Source: Brevibacterium moorei (GTDB lineage: Bacteria; Actinomycetota; Actinomycetes; Actinomycetales; Brevibacteriaceae). Taken from it: DNA of 63,806 bases. The DNA is taken from assembly GCF_024580735.1 (NCBI RefSeq), contig NZ_JANIJX010000022.1, positions 1-63,806 of the forward strand. Reading direction: 5' to 3'. Every line of letters begins with the position of its first letter. Position 1 is the stretch's first letter. This document shows, in pieces, positions 8,323 to 16,435 of the stretch. Under the pieces are notes generated by a model. That model saw nothing but the letters and a program-made list of their open reading frames with translations, was not told the origin of the DNA and did not search any database. The position numbers and the translations under genes were made by a program.

Positions 8323-9332
8323 CGGCGGGCCTCCAACAGGTGTTTCCCATCGCCGGACCAGCGCAGATTGGCGTACTGGCCCGATGTTCCGCGCGGGTTG
8401 ACGGTCACGCTGATCGTCAGGGCCCCGGCCCGCTGCCCGGCGAACGGGGTGCCGGCCAGCCGGTCGATCCGCACCGCGTTGACTTCCAGGCCCTCCTCAC
8501 CGTCGAGGCCGGTGCGGGCGTGTGCGACCCCCGGCGCCGCCAGGATTGCCGCGTAGACCGCTGCGGGGTCGACTTCCTCCACGGTGAACAGCCCGGCGCT
8601 GCCCTTGGCCGGTGAGTAGTCCTCTTCGCTCTCGACTTCTTCCTGCTCACCGGCGTCGTCCAGGGAGATGGTCTGCAGTTTGCGTTTGTCGGCGCTGAGC
8701 AGCTCCGCACCCGCCGAATAGGGGTTGAATCTGAGGCTCTCGGCCTTGCGTGAGTTCAGGTTCTCCACGATCCGGGCGATGTATCCGTAGGACATGCGGC
8801 CACGGCTGACCGCCACTGGCAGCTCGGCGCCGCCTGCCGCCTGGACCGAATCCGGTGTTCCGGCGCCGGGGCCCGGCGGTCCCACCAGTTCCCGGCCCAG
8901 GCCCGCCCCGATGATGAGTCCGACGATGATGGTGCCGGTCATCAACAGCTTGCCGCGTTTGAGTCGGGCTGCCCTGGCCTTGGCGCCCTGGTCGGTGTGG
9001 CGTCCGTTCGGTTGCCCCGGTTGGCTGGAACCGCTGGATCCGCGAGAGCGGGAACCGCCGGTACGGCCTCGGGAACCCGCCGACCGGGCGGCGGGTGCGG
9101 CCGGCACCTCGATGTCGGCGCGCGGCACGTCGACGACCAGGTCCTCGAGATCGGCCAGGGATTCGGCCATGGCCAACAGGTTCAGCCGGTCCTCGAAGTC
9201 CGTGTCGTCCAGCCGGCCCGCCGCGTAGGCCTGTGCCAGGGCATCGCGGTAGGCCTCGCGCTGGGCGTAGGAGGGCCGGTGGCTGCTGACCGGCCCGGTC
9301 GTGGCGTTCCCTGGTCGGGGCGCGGTGTTCAT
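8319..9332 (-). CDS. DUF1707-like membrane protein, first-pair member A1
   Basis: 337 residues. A DUF1707-like N-terminus (QREAYRDALAQAYAAGRLDD...FEDRLNLLAMAESLADLEDL) is followed by a Ser/Gly/Arg linker, one membrane helix (LLMTGTIIVGLIIGAGLG, about 145-162) and an outer domain with MSYGYIARIV and the ending GKHLLEAR, both shared with the product of 6187-7338. The gene starts 10 bases after the maltokinase-like gene, so the five genes are one transcript. No enzyme motif is seen. A role in sensing or binding at the envelope is only an inference from the topology. Confidence 0.75.
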   Translation of the reverse strand: MNTAPRPGNATTGPVSSHRPSYAQREAYRDALAQAYAAGRLDDTDFEDRLNLLAMAESLADLEDLVVDVPRADIEVPAAPAARSAGSRGRTGGSRSRGSSGSSQPGQPNGRHTDQGAKARAARLKRGKLLMTGTIIVGLIIGAGLGRELVGPPGPGAGTPDSVQAAGGAELPVAVSRGRMSYGYIARIVENLNSRKAESLRFNPYSAGAELLSADKRKLQTISLDDAGEQEEVESEEDYSPAKGSAGLFTVEEVDPAAVYAAILAAPGVAHARTGLDGEEGLEVNAVRIDRLAGTPFAGQRAGALTISVTVNPRGTSGQYANLRWSGDGKHLLEARR

Positions 9333-9342
9333 CTGCCCCGCC

Positions 9343-11232
9343 TCACCCCTGGAGGACTTGGGCCAGGGCGATGAGCGGAACGGACAGGTAGGGCGGACGA
9401 TTGCGCAGTTCGGTCACGACTTCGACGAGCAGGCGGTCGATGAGCACGGCGCGCAGGGTCGGATCGTCGTAGCCCAGGCCGGCGCCCACAACGTGCGAAT
9501 AACCGGAGAGCAGGGCGTTCTGCGCCTGCGAGGACCACAGGTGTTCGGGGGATTCGAGGACCTCCTCGACCTCCTTGCGCGATTGTTTCAAGCCCCGCAG
9601 GCTCAGACCGGTGGGCAGCGCGCCCTGTTCCAGGCGCCCGGTGCGGTTCAGCCGCGCATAGCCGGCCGCGTAGTCGATGCTGCGCAGCAGGCCGACCAAA
9701 TCGACCGAGGCCGGTTGGAGCTTCTCACTGCCCTTGGCCGGGAAGCTGCCGACGGTGAACCCTGTGGTCCGGCCGCTGGATACCTGGTTCAGCGTCAGCG
9801 CGCCGTGGATCCGCTGCAGCGGGCCCACGGACGACACCGAGTCCAGCTGCTTCTTGTGCGTGCGCAGGGCCCGGCCCAGGTCGCCCAGGGCCAGGGGTGC
9901 GCGCGCCAGCGCCCAGTCGATCCGGTCCTTCCACTTCGACACGAGTTCCAGGGTCGGTTCGCCCTCGCTCTTGAGCACGTCGAATTCGTGTGCCAGGTCC
10001 AGGTGCAGGGCGCCCACCCTGCGGCCCAGGGCGGTGGCCTGCCGATTCCAGCTGCCGATCGCCCCCGAGTCGACCCGGCTCGCCACGTCCACGGCCTCGC
10101 GCCAGGCCGGCCGGGCCCCGCGTTCGGTGGCGGTGAGCATGGCCAGCGGGGCCGATTCGGTGCGCAGGTCCTCGCCGTCGAACCAGCGGCCCGACAACCA
10201 GCCGAGCACCGGGCTGACCGCCTCGCAACCGCGCCGTGTCAGGATCAACGGCACCTGGACATTGCCCCCCAGACCCTCGTCTAGCGCACGGTAGAAGGTC
10301 AGGATGGCCGGCTGGGCGGGGTCGGCGATGACCACCGAGGTCTCATAGGGCTGGGCGTCCAGGGGTGAGAGCTGCACCGTCTGGGCATCGGCCATGATCT
10401 GTGCGGCGCTGCGCCCCGCGCCCGCCGCGGCCCCCGCCAGTCCCTGACCGCCGGTGGTCGCGGGATCGGGGAGCACGGAGTCGGCCGGGTCGTCTGCCAG
10501 GTCTGCGCGCAGGGCGGTGGGGATGGGCACCTCGGAGGAGATGGCATCGGCGTCCGCTGCGCTTGTGGACGGATCGGCGGAGTCGGCCGGCGCCAGCGCG
10601 CCCGCATCCCACTGTCCGGGGGCCGCCGCGGCGTCGGGGCCGCCGGCGGCCCCGGCCAATGCCGCGGGCGCCGGGGCGTGTGCCGTACCGGATGCCTGCG
10701 CATCGATGGATTCCCCGGTGGAAGCGGAACCCGCAGGGGACGAGGTGGGCAGCATCGCGGCCTGTTGCTGGGCGACCAGCAGGGCGCCTCGGCGCACGGG
10801 CTGGGCCAGCACCTGGCCGTCGTCCCATTTGCGTCCCGTGTGCAGGGAGGCCGCGACGGCCTGGACGAACACCGGGTCCGCGGTTCCGTCGTAGACCCAC
10901 ACATGGCCCAGCACCAGGTCCTCGACACGGCCCAGCAGGTGGGGGCGCAGCGGGAAGTTCTCCGTGGTGTGCAGGGTCAGTGGCAGGCTCAGCCGGCGGG
11001 TCGCAGGTCCCTGCGGCGCTCCCAACAGTGTGCGCCCCGTGGTCTCCAAGGACACGGAGACGATGACCTGCAGGCCCTGGATGATCTGGTCTTCGACTTC
11101 GAATTCGAACAGCCGGGTGGTCGACATGGGGGTGACATCGGGGTCGCTGCCCAGGCCCCGCGGCAGAGGGAACCAGTCCTGGCGTGGCAGCCAGGACGAC
11201 AGAAGGCGTTCGAGATCACTGCTGATTGCCAC
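9343..11232 (-). CDS. Maltokinase-like protein with lost catalytic motifs (probable pseudokinase)
   Basis: 629 residues, longer than a typical maltokinase (about 450). The N-terminal cap LERLLSSWLPRQDWFPLPRG matches the WLPRQRW-type start of maltokinases (Mak/Pep2), which make maltose 1-phosphate. A Pro/Ala/Ser-rich insert fills about residues 160-290. The kinase core follows with VPLILTRRGCEAVSPVLGWL. The catalytic loop, normally HGDxHLGQ, reads HGALTLNQ (near residue 475), and the usual DFEGEP metal-binding motif is replaced by GSFPAKGS. The downstream LRSIDYAAGYA matches the family's LRSFDYA. I infer a non-catalytic fold used for binding or signalling. No treS or glgE gene is near. GTG 11232 has GGGGGA 7 bases upstream. 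Confidence 0.7.
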   Translation of the reverse strand: MAISSDLERLLSSWLPRQDWFPLPRGLGSDPDVTPMSTTRLFEFEVEDQIIQGLQVIVSVSLETTGRTLLGAPQGPATRRLSLPLTLHTTENFPLRPHLLGRVEDLVLGHVWVYDGTADPVFVQAVAASLHTGRKWDDGQVLAQPVRRGALLVAQQQAAMLPTSSPAGSASTGESIDAQASGTAHAPAPAALAGAAGGPDAAAAPGQWDAGALAPADSADPSTSAADADAISSEVPIPTALRADLADDPADSVLPDPATTGGQGLAGAAAGAGRSAAQIMADAQTVQLSPLDAQPYETSVVIADPAQPAILTFYRALDEGLGGNVQVPLILTRRGCEAVSPVLGWLSGRWFDGEDLRTESAPLAMLTATERGARPAWREAVDVASRVDSGAIGSWNRQATALGRRVGALHLDLAHEFDVLKSEGEPTLELVSKWKDRIDWALARAPLALGDLGRALRTHKKQLDSVSSVGPLQRIHGALTLNQVSSGRTTGFTVGSFPAKGSEKLQPASVDLVGLLRSIDYAAGYARLNRTGRLEQGALPTGLSLRGLKQSRKEVEEVLESPEHLWSSQAQNALLSGYSHVVGAGLGYDDPTLRAVLIDRLLVEVVTELRNRPPYLSVPLIALAQVLQG

Positions 11233-11475
11233 TGTGTATCCCCCGGATCGGAAAGCTCGCGATGCTGTTCAAGTTGCTGTTCGCACTGTACGTGCTGTTG
11301 GGCGCAGTCGCCCCTCCCAGGTTAACGAACCGGCGGCGGATATGTGGGATATGGCCTGCGGGGACATCGCTGGGGAACCGGGCGCCGGTACTTCAGTCTC
11401 CGGAAGATTACCGGAAATCTCATATTCCGATACTCAACCTCCAGGAATATGGACAGCCGTGGGTGCGGGAGCACA

Positions 11476-12771
11476 ATGGGGAACGTGTTGGTAGAAGGAC
11501 AGAAGAAACAGACGCCCCCCACCGCCATCGACGTCGAGGCCGCCGCTGAGCGAATTAGCAGCTCTGTGATCACCTCTCCCCTGCACATTTCCGAGCGGCT
11601 CTCGGCCGCGACGGGCGCCACCGTCTACCTCAAGCGCGAGGACCTGCAGACGGTGCGCAGCTACAAGATCCGCGGCGCCTTCAACTTCATGTTGCAGCTC
11701 AACGCCGCCCAGCGCGCCTGCGGGGTCGTGTGCGCATCGGCCGGCAATCACGCGCAGGGCTTCGCCCGGGCCTGCGCCGATCTGGGCATTCAGGGGACCA
11801 TCTTCGTCCCCAAGACCACGCCGCGGCAGAAGATCGACCGGATCCGTCATTTCGGCGGGCCTTCCGTGGACGTCGTGATCGACGGATCCACCTATGACGA
11901 CGCATCCGATCTGGCGCACAAGCACGCCGACCTGACCGGGGCACTGCTGATCTCGGCCTTCGACGACCCCCGGACGATCGCGGGCCAGGGCACTATCGCC
12001 ACGGAGATCCACTCCCAGCTCGACCTCGATCCCGACGTCATCGTGGTGCCCGTGGGCGGCGGCGGGGTGGTCGCCGGGATCGCGACCTATGCCGCCGAGA
12101 ACATGCCAGGCACCCGCGTGGTGGGAGTCGAACCGGCGGGTGCGGCCTCGATGACGGCGGCCCTGGCATCCGGGCGGCCCGTGGCCCTGGACTCGATCGA
12201 CAGCTTCGCCGACGGCACCGCGGTCCGGCGCGCAGGCGATGTCACCTTCGAGATCATCAGCCGGCTGCGCGTGCCCATGCACTTGGTCGAGGAGGGCCGC
12301 GACGCCCACGAGATGCTGGACCTGTACCAGGTCGATGGCATCATCGCCGAACCGTCCGGCGCCCTGGCATCGGCCGCGATCGGACCGGTGGGTTCCGGCA
12401 CCCCGGTCGAGGTCGAACCCGGGACGACGGTGGTGTGCCTGGTCTCCGGCGGCAACAACGACATCTCGCGCTACTCCGAAGTGATCGAACGGGCGCTGGT
12501 GTGGGAGGGACTCAAGCACTACTTCATCGTGAACTTCCCGCAGGAGCCCGGTGCCCTGCGCCGGTTCCTCAACGATGTGCTGGGGCCCGATGACGACATC
12601 GCGCTGTTCGAGTACATGAAGCGCTCCGACCGGGAGACCGGCCCGGCGTTCGTGGGCATCACCCTGGGGGCGGCCTCGGACCTGCCGGGGCTGCTGCAGC
12701 GGATGGACGCCTCACCCCTAGAGATCGAACAGGTGGGGCAGGACTCCCCGCTGTTCCGGATGTTCGTCTAA
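11476..12771 (+). CDS. ilvA: Threonine ammonia-lyase (threonine dehydratase)
   Basis: 431 residues. This PLP enzyme deaminates threonine to 2-oxobutanoate, the first step towards isoleucine. The PLP lysine lies in RSYKIRGAFNF (about residue 56), ASAGNHAQG binds substrate, and PVGGGGVVAGIATY binds the phosphate of PLP. The C-terminal segment (LKHYFIVNFPQEPGALRRFL...) is one ACT-like regulatory domain, as in the shorter actinobacterial IlvA forms; isoleucine feedback is therefore likely. I chose ATG 11476 with GGGAG 8 bases upstream; an in-frame ATG at 11449 lacks one. It is a single gene, followed by a long hairpin. Confidence 0.88.
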   Translation: MGNVLVEGQKKQTPPTAIDVEAAAERISSSVITSPLHISERLSAATGATVYLKREDLQTVRSYKIRGAFNFMLQLNAAQRACGVVCASAGNHAQGFARACADLGIQGTIFVPKTTPRQKIDRIRHFGGPSVDVVIDGSTYDDASDLAHKHADLTGALLISAFDDPRTIAGQGTIATEIHSQLDLDPDVIVVPVGGGGVVAGIATYAAENMPGTRVVGVEPAGAASMTAALASGRPVALDSIDSFADGTAVRRAGDVTFEIISRLRVPMHLVEEGRDAHEMLDLYQVDGIIAEPSGALASAAIGPVGSGTPVEVEPGTTVVCLVSGGNNDISRYSEVIERALVWEGLKHYFIVNFPQEPGALRRFLNDVLGPDDDIALFEYMKRSDRETGPAFVGITLGAASDLPGLLQRMDASPLEIEQVGQDSPLFRMFV

Positions 12772-12788
12772 CTGTCGGAAACGTTCTC

Positions 12789-12846
12789 CAAAGCGATCCC
12801 TGCATTCCAAAGCGCATCTTCGCTTTGGAATGCAAGGATCGCTTTG
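12789..12846. terminator. 26-bp hairpin between ilvA and thioesterase gene
   Basis: Arms 12789-12814 and 12821-12846 pair over 26 bases with one mismatch, loop CATCTT. It sits between two convergent genes and could end transcription from both sides. Confidence 0.7.
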
Positions 12847-12857
12847 TTCGTCGCCCG

Positions 12858-13796
12858 CTACCGCTGCGGGGCGACCAGTAGTGGCTGTTCCACCGTGGCG
12901 GCCAGGCCCTGTTCGTCGTAGATCCGGCCCGTGGTCAGGCCCGTACTGGAGTCGCTGATGAAAGTCTGCGCGCTCAGGTTGAGCCACGGCCCGCGGGCCG
13001 GGCGCAGCACCGTCAGCGTCATGGTGGGCGGGATGAACATCCACTTCGTGAAGTCCAGCGCACCGGAGACGCCATTGGCCGAGTCGGCGACGATGGCCAT
13101 CCGCTGCACCGGGCCGGTCTCCTCTCCGGCCACCAGCGGGATCCGCTGCCGGGTCCAGACATTGGACTGGCCCGGTTCGCCGGCCGGCGGCGGAGTCCCG
13201 AAATCCCCGTCGACGTGGCGCCATTCGATCGAGTTCCCGTAGCCCCAGTCCTCGCCGATTCCGGGGAAATAGGACTGCGGCTGGGGGCCGATGGCCGGTG
13301 GGACATCGCGGCCGGTATCCGTGGACAGATCCGGGGCCGAGGTCGCACCGGGCTCCCAGCGCTTGCGCCACACCGTGGCACTGGCCGCCAGTCGGTCGTC
13401 CACGTACATCTGGGCCGTGGACATCTCGATGCGCTTGCCGGGGCGCACGATCTGGGCCTCGGTGCGGATGAGCCCCTGCGGCATGGGGCCGAGCATGTCG
13501 ATGGTCAGCCGCGCGATCGGCATGTCCGGATCCGGGCGCAGGGCCTCCACCGCGCGGGCCAACAGGCCGGCCGGCGGCCCCCCGTGCTGAGCGCGCGCAT
13601 CCCAGGGGCTGGTGGTGGCGCGCGTCGATTCGAAGTGTGCGATGGCCCGGCCCGCGGCGTCGGGGCCGACGGGCGTGTCATCTGTGGGGAGGTAATAGGC
13701 CGGGGGAAGTTGCGCCATGAGGTGCGGCGGCAGGTCTGCGGGGAGCATCTCCGCGGGATCGGAGGGCCGCATACCGGGCTCGGTCGGGTTCGTCAT
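12858..13796 (-). CDS. Acyl-CoA thioesterase-like (double hot-dog) protein
   Basis: 312 residues. The pattern resembles actinobacterial TesB-like, double hot-dog proteins: ARAQHGGPPAGLLARAVE near residue 75 (substrate-binding helix start with HGGPPAALL), IARLTIDMLGPMP, then a long variable centre and a second hot-dog half with SGALDFTKWMFIPPTMTLTV and WLNLSAQTFISDSSTGLTTG. Such proteins hydrolyse acyl-CoA thioesters; the chain preference is not known. ATG 13796 has AGAGAGG about 7 bases upstream. The start faces a repeat element and the divergent GNAT gene. Confidence 0.75.
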   Translation of the reverse strand: MTNPTEPGMRPSDPAEMLPADLPPHLMAQLPPAYYLPTDDTPVGPDAAGRAIAHFESTRATTSPWDARAQHGGPPAGLLARAVEALRPDPDMPIARLTIDMLGPMPQGLIRTEAQIVRPGKRIEMSTAQMYVDDRLAASATVWRKRWEPGATSAPDLSTDTGRDVPPAIGPQPQSYFPGIGEDWGYGNSIEWRHVDGDFGTPPPAGEPGQSNVWTRQRIPLVAGEETGPVQRMAIVADSANGVSGALDFTKWMFIPPTMTLTVLRPARGPWLNLSAQTFISDSSTGLTTGRIYDEQGLAATVEQPLLVAPQR

Positions 13797-13847
13797 TGAA
13801 ACCTCTCTACTGAACAAACGTTAAGTCAGATCGCCCTCCCCACATTA

Positions 13848-13928
13848 GCAGTCACTTTGGTCCGATCTCCCCTGATCGGCAGTCACTTTGGTCTGGAAAA
13901 ACGGCGAATTCTCGGACCAAAGTGACTG
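13848..13928. repeat. Palindromic intergenic repeat, family 1, copy 1
   Basis: The motif D = GCAGTCACTTTGGTC occurs directly at 13848-13862 and 13879-13893 and inverted at 13914-13928, so the order is D, D, reverse D. The inner D and reverse D form a hairpin with a loop of about 20 bases that contains AAAAACGGCGAA. TCTCCCCT lies between the two direct copies. It is followed by ATCGA, as in the other copies. Confidence 0.85.
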
Positions 13929-13988
13929 TGAATCGAGTGAACTAGTCGCCAGGGCTGGGTGTGAGTATGTCGTGAGTAGGATGGCCGC

Positions 13989-14597
13989 ATGACTCAGAGC
14001 ACCCCACTGAAACCCGTCACACTCACCGGACGGCTGGTTCGGCTGGAACCCCTGTCGCACGAGCACCACGACGAGCTGTGCGAAGCGGTGCGCGATGGTG
14101 AGCTGTGGAGGCTCTGGTACACCACCGTTCCCACCCCGGACGGCATGGCGGCGGAGATCGACCGACGGCTCGGACTTCAGGAGGCCGGGAGCATGTTGCC
14201 CTTCGCCACCCGCCGCCTGGCAGACGACCGCGTGATCGGCATGACCTCCTACATGAACATCGACCCCACGATCCCGCGCGTGGAGATCGGGTCCACGTGG
14301 AACTCGGCCTCCGCTCAGGGCACGGGGACCAACGCCGACTCGAAACTGGCATTGCTCGGCTACGCCTTCGACACCTTGGGGTGTCCGGCCGTCGAGCTGC
14401 GCACGGCCTGGATCAATACCCAGTCGCGGCGGGCCATCGAACGTCTGGGCGCCAAACTGGACGGCGTGCTGCGGCGCCACTCCTACACCCGGGACGGCTC
14501 ACTACGGGACACCTGCGTCTACTCGATCACGGCGGACGAATGGCCCCAGGTACGTTCCATGCTCCGCTTCCGGCTGGGCGAGGATGTGGTGGCCTGA
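13989..14597 (+). CDS. GNAT-family N-acetyltransferase, RimJ/RimL type
   Basis: 202 residues. The pattern LTGRLVRLEPLSHEHHDELCEA at the N-terminus, RVIGMTSYMNID, VEIGSTW, the acetyl-CoA loop region (SAQGTGTNADSKLALLGYAF) and AVELRTAWINTQSRRAIERLG is that of RimJ/RimL-like acetyltransferases, which acetylate protein N-termini or small amines. The target is unknown. The ATG has TAGGAT (13977-13982) 6 bases upstream and no ribosome binding site, so it looks leaderless. The gene alone is bracketed by two copies of the family 1 repeat in inverted orientation, which could mark a mobilised unit. Confidence 0.82.
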   Translation: MTQSTPLKPVTLTGRLVRLEPLSHEHHDELCEAVRDGELWRLWYTTVPTPDGMAAEIDRRLGLQEAGSMLPFATRRLADDRVIGMTSYMNIDPTIPRVEIGSTWNSASAQGTGTNADSKLALLGYAFDTLGCPAVELRTAWINTQSRRAIERLGAKLDGVLRRHSYTRDGSLRDTCVYSITADEWPQVRSMLRFRLGEDVVA

Positions 14598-14601
14598 CCT
14601 T

Positions 14602-14690
14602 CGGCAGTCACTTTGGTCCGAAAAAACGGCGGCGAACTCTCGGACCAAAATGACTGCCAATCGAGGGGAGAACCGACCAAAGTGACTGCT
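14602..14690. repeat. Palindromic intergenic repeat, family 1, copy 2 (inverted)
   Basis: Motif D at 14604-14618 is followed by two inverted copies (14643-14657, with one change, and 14675-14689). Read on the minus strand the order is D, D, reverse D, with TCTCCCCT between the direct copies, exactly as in copy 1. The element is thus the same but inverted, on the other side of the GNAT gene. Confidence 0.85.
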
Positions 14691-14740
14691 GATCTGAGTG
14701 AGCTGAGACGCCGCCCGGGACGCCCCGCTACCCTGGGGGC

Positions 14741-15844
14741 ATGCGTGCAATCGAGATCAGTGAACCGGGCGGACCGGAGCAGCTCCGCCTGACCGACCGT
14801 CCGAAACCCGTGCCCGGCCCCGGCGAGGTCCTGGTGCGCGTGGCCGCCGCGGGCGTCAACCGCGCGGACGTACTGCAGCGTCAGGGCTTCTACAATCCCC
14901 CACCCGGAGCCACCGACATCCCCGGCCTGGAGGTCGCCGGCACCGTCGAGGCGCTGGGTACGCCTGCGCCCGTCCCTGCCGCAACACCCGTGTCAACCGG
15001 CACCACCCCAGCCGATGCCCCGGAATACGCTCCCGCCCTCGGCGATCGGGTCGCGGCCCTGCTGTCCGGCGGTGGCTATGCGGAGTATGTGACGGTGCCG
15101 GCCGGCCAGCTGATCCCGCTGCCCGATGACATGTCCTTCACTGACGCCGCCGCCCTGCCCGAGGTCCTGTCCACCGTCTACTCCAATGTCTTCGCGGGTC
15201 CCGAACCCGGTTCGGGCGCCCATCTGGCGGCGGGCCAGTGGCTGCTGGTCCACGGCGGCGGCTCCGGAATCGGCACCTGTGCGATCCAGATGGCCCGGGT
15301 CTTCGGTGCCAAGGTCGCCGTCACCGTGGGCAGCGCCCGCAAGGCCGAGTTCTGCCGCGAGCTGGGCGCCGACGCTGTCATCGACTACAAGACCGAGGAC
15401 TTCGTGACACGCATCAAGGAGGTCACCGCGGCGGCCTCCCCGACCGATGCCTTCGGCGAGCCCCGCAAGCCCGGGGCCGATGTCATCTTCGACGTGATCG
15501 GCGCGAAGTATCTGGAGCGCAATATCCGGGCACTGACCACTGGCGGGCGCCTGAGCATCATCGGCCTGCAGGGCGGGGTCAAGGCTGAGATCAACCTCAA
15601 CGCCCTGATGACCGGGCGCAAATCCGTGATGGGCACGACCCTGCGCGCCCGCCCGGCCGGCCAGAAGGCCGCGATCGTCTCCGAGGTCCGTCGCCGGGTC
15701 TGGCCGCAGGTGCTCGCCGGGGCGATCCGGCCCATCGTCCACCGGGTCCTCCCCCTGGGCGAGGCCGGCGCCGCTCAGACCCTGCTGGAGGACGGGACCA
15801 GCATCGGCAAGGTCGTGCTCGACGTCGCGGACGCTCACGCCTGA
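14741..15844 (+). CDS. NAD(P)H:quinone oxidoreductase, PIG3-like
   Basis: 367 residues of the medium-chain dehydrogenase/reductase group without structural zinc cysteines. MRAIEISEPGGPEQL, GEVLVRVAAAGVNRADVLQRQGFY (about 30-53) and PGLEVAGTVEA are the PIG3/quinone oxidoreductase signature. The cofactor site is LLVHGGGSGIGTCAIQMA, and a longer than usual loop follows VEA. These enzymes reduce quinones with NADPH. The ATG is 6 bases after TACCCT (14729-14734), suggesting a leaderless start. The stop overlaps the next start by one base (TGATG), so the two genes are coupled. Confidence 0.85.
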   Translation: MRAIEISEPGGPEQLRLTDRPKPVPGPGEVLVRVAAAGVNRADVLQRQGFYNPPPGATDIPGLEVAGTVEALGTPAPVPAATPVSTGTTPADAPEYAPALGDRVAALLSGGGYAEYVTVPAGQLIPLPDDMSFTDAAALPEVLSTVYSNVFAGPEPGSGAHLAAGQWLLVHGGGSGIGTCAIQMARVFGAKVAVTVGSARKAEFCRELGADAVIDYKTEDFVTRIKEVTAAASPTDAFGEPRKPGADVIFDVIGAKYLERNIRALTTGGRLSIIGLQGGVKAEINLNALMTGRKSVMGTTLRARPAGQKAAIVSEVRRRVWPQVLAGAIRPIVHRVLPLGEAGAAQTLLEDGTSIGKVVLDVADAHA

Positions 15845-16434
15845 TGGGCCTGCTCGACAGATTCCGCAAGCCGAAGGCCCCCACCGCCGACGACCTCTAC
15901 GGCACCGGCCTGTGGCGTCAGCACCGCGACCGCTTCAACCGTGCGGTGGACCGCTTCTACGACACCGCCCTCGCCGTCCACCGGGAGCACCCGGCGGAGT
16001 CGGACGGGACCGGACCGGCCGCGACTCAGGGAAGCGCACACGGACAAGCCACGGCCACAGCAGGCACCTCGGCCCCGGAACCCCCGGCGGAGACCCTGGC
16101 ACAACTCACCCATACCCTGGGCGAAGCGAGCGCCGCAGTCGATGCCGTCGCGCAGGCAGCGCAGGAGTCCTTCCCGATCGATGGCATGGTCCTGCCCGCG
16201 CCCGCCCGCGCCCGGGTGGGCCGCCTGCCGGAGCTGCTCTCGCGCGCTGCCGCCAAGGTCGCCGAGGCCGCCCAGGCCGCCGCTATGAGCCGGGTGGCGC
16301 TGCGCACCGGCGGCGATGGGCTCGAGGCCGCGGCGGCAGCGCACCGCTACGTCGCCGATGCCGCAGAACTCGTCGGGCAGTGCTCGGCGATCGCCTCCGG
16401 GTGGGGCGAGAACTCCGAACCGTTAAACTCATAG
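15844..16434 (+). CDS. Hypothetical actinobacterial protein, coupled to quinone oxidoreductase
   Basis: 196 residues, not recognised. It starts MGLLDRFRKPKAPTADDLYG, is rich in Ala, Thr and Glu, and is predicted mostly helical with no signal peptide or membrane segment. A low-complexity Gly/Thr/Ala stretch divides two helical parts (about 1-40 and 80-196). The start overlaps the quinone oxidoreductase stop by one base, so it is made from the same transcript. The next gene begins two bases after its stop but has its own -10 box. Confidence 0.65.
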   Translation: MGLLDRFRKPKAPTADDLYGTGLWRQHRDRFNRAVDRFYDTALAVHREHPAESDGTGPAATQGSAHGQATATAGTSAPEPPAETLAQLTHTLGEASAAVDAVAQAAQESFPIDGMVLPAPARARVGRLPELLSRAAAKVAEAAQAAAMSRVALRTGGDGLEAAAAAHRYVADAAELVGQCSAIASGWGENSEPLNS

Positions 16435-16435
16435 G

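Noticed and set aside
11233..11475. Attenuator or leader peptide for ilvA
   Set aside because: I see no short frame with clustered Thr/Ile/Val codons followed by a terminator.
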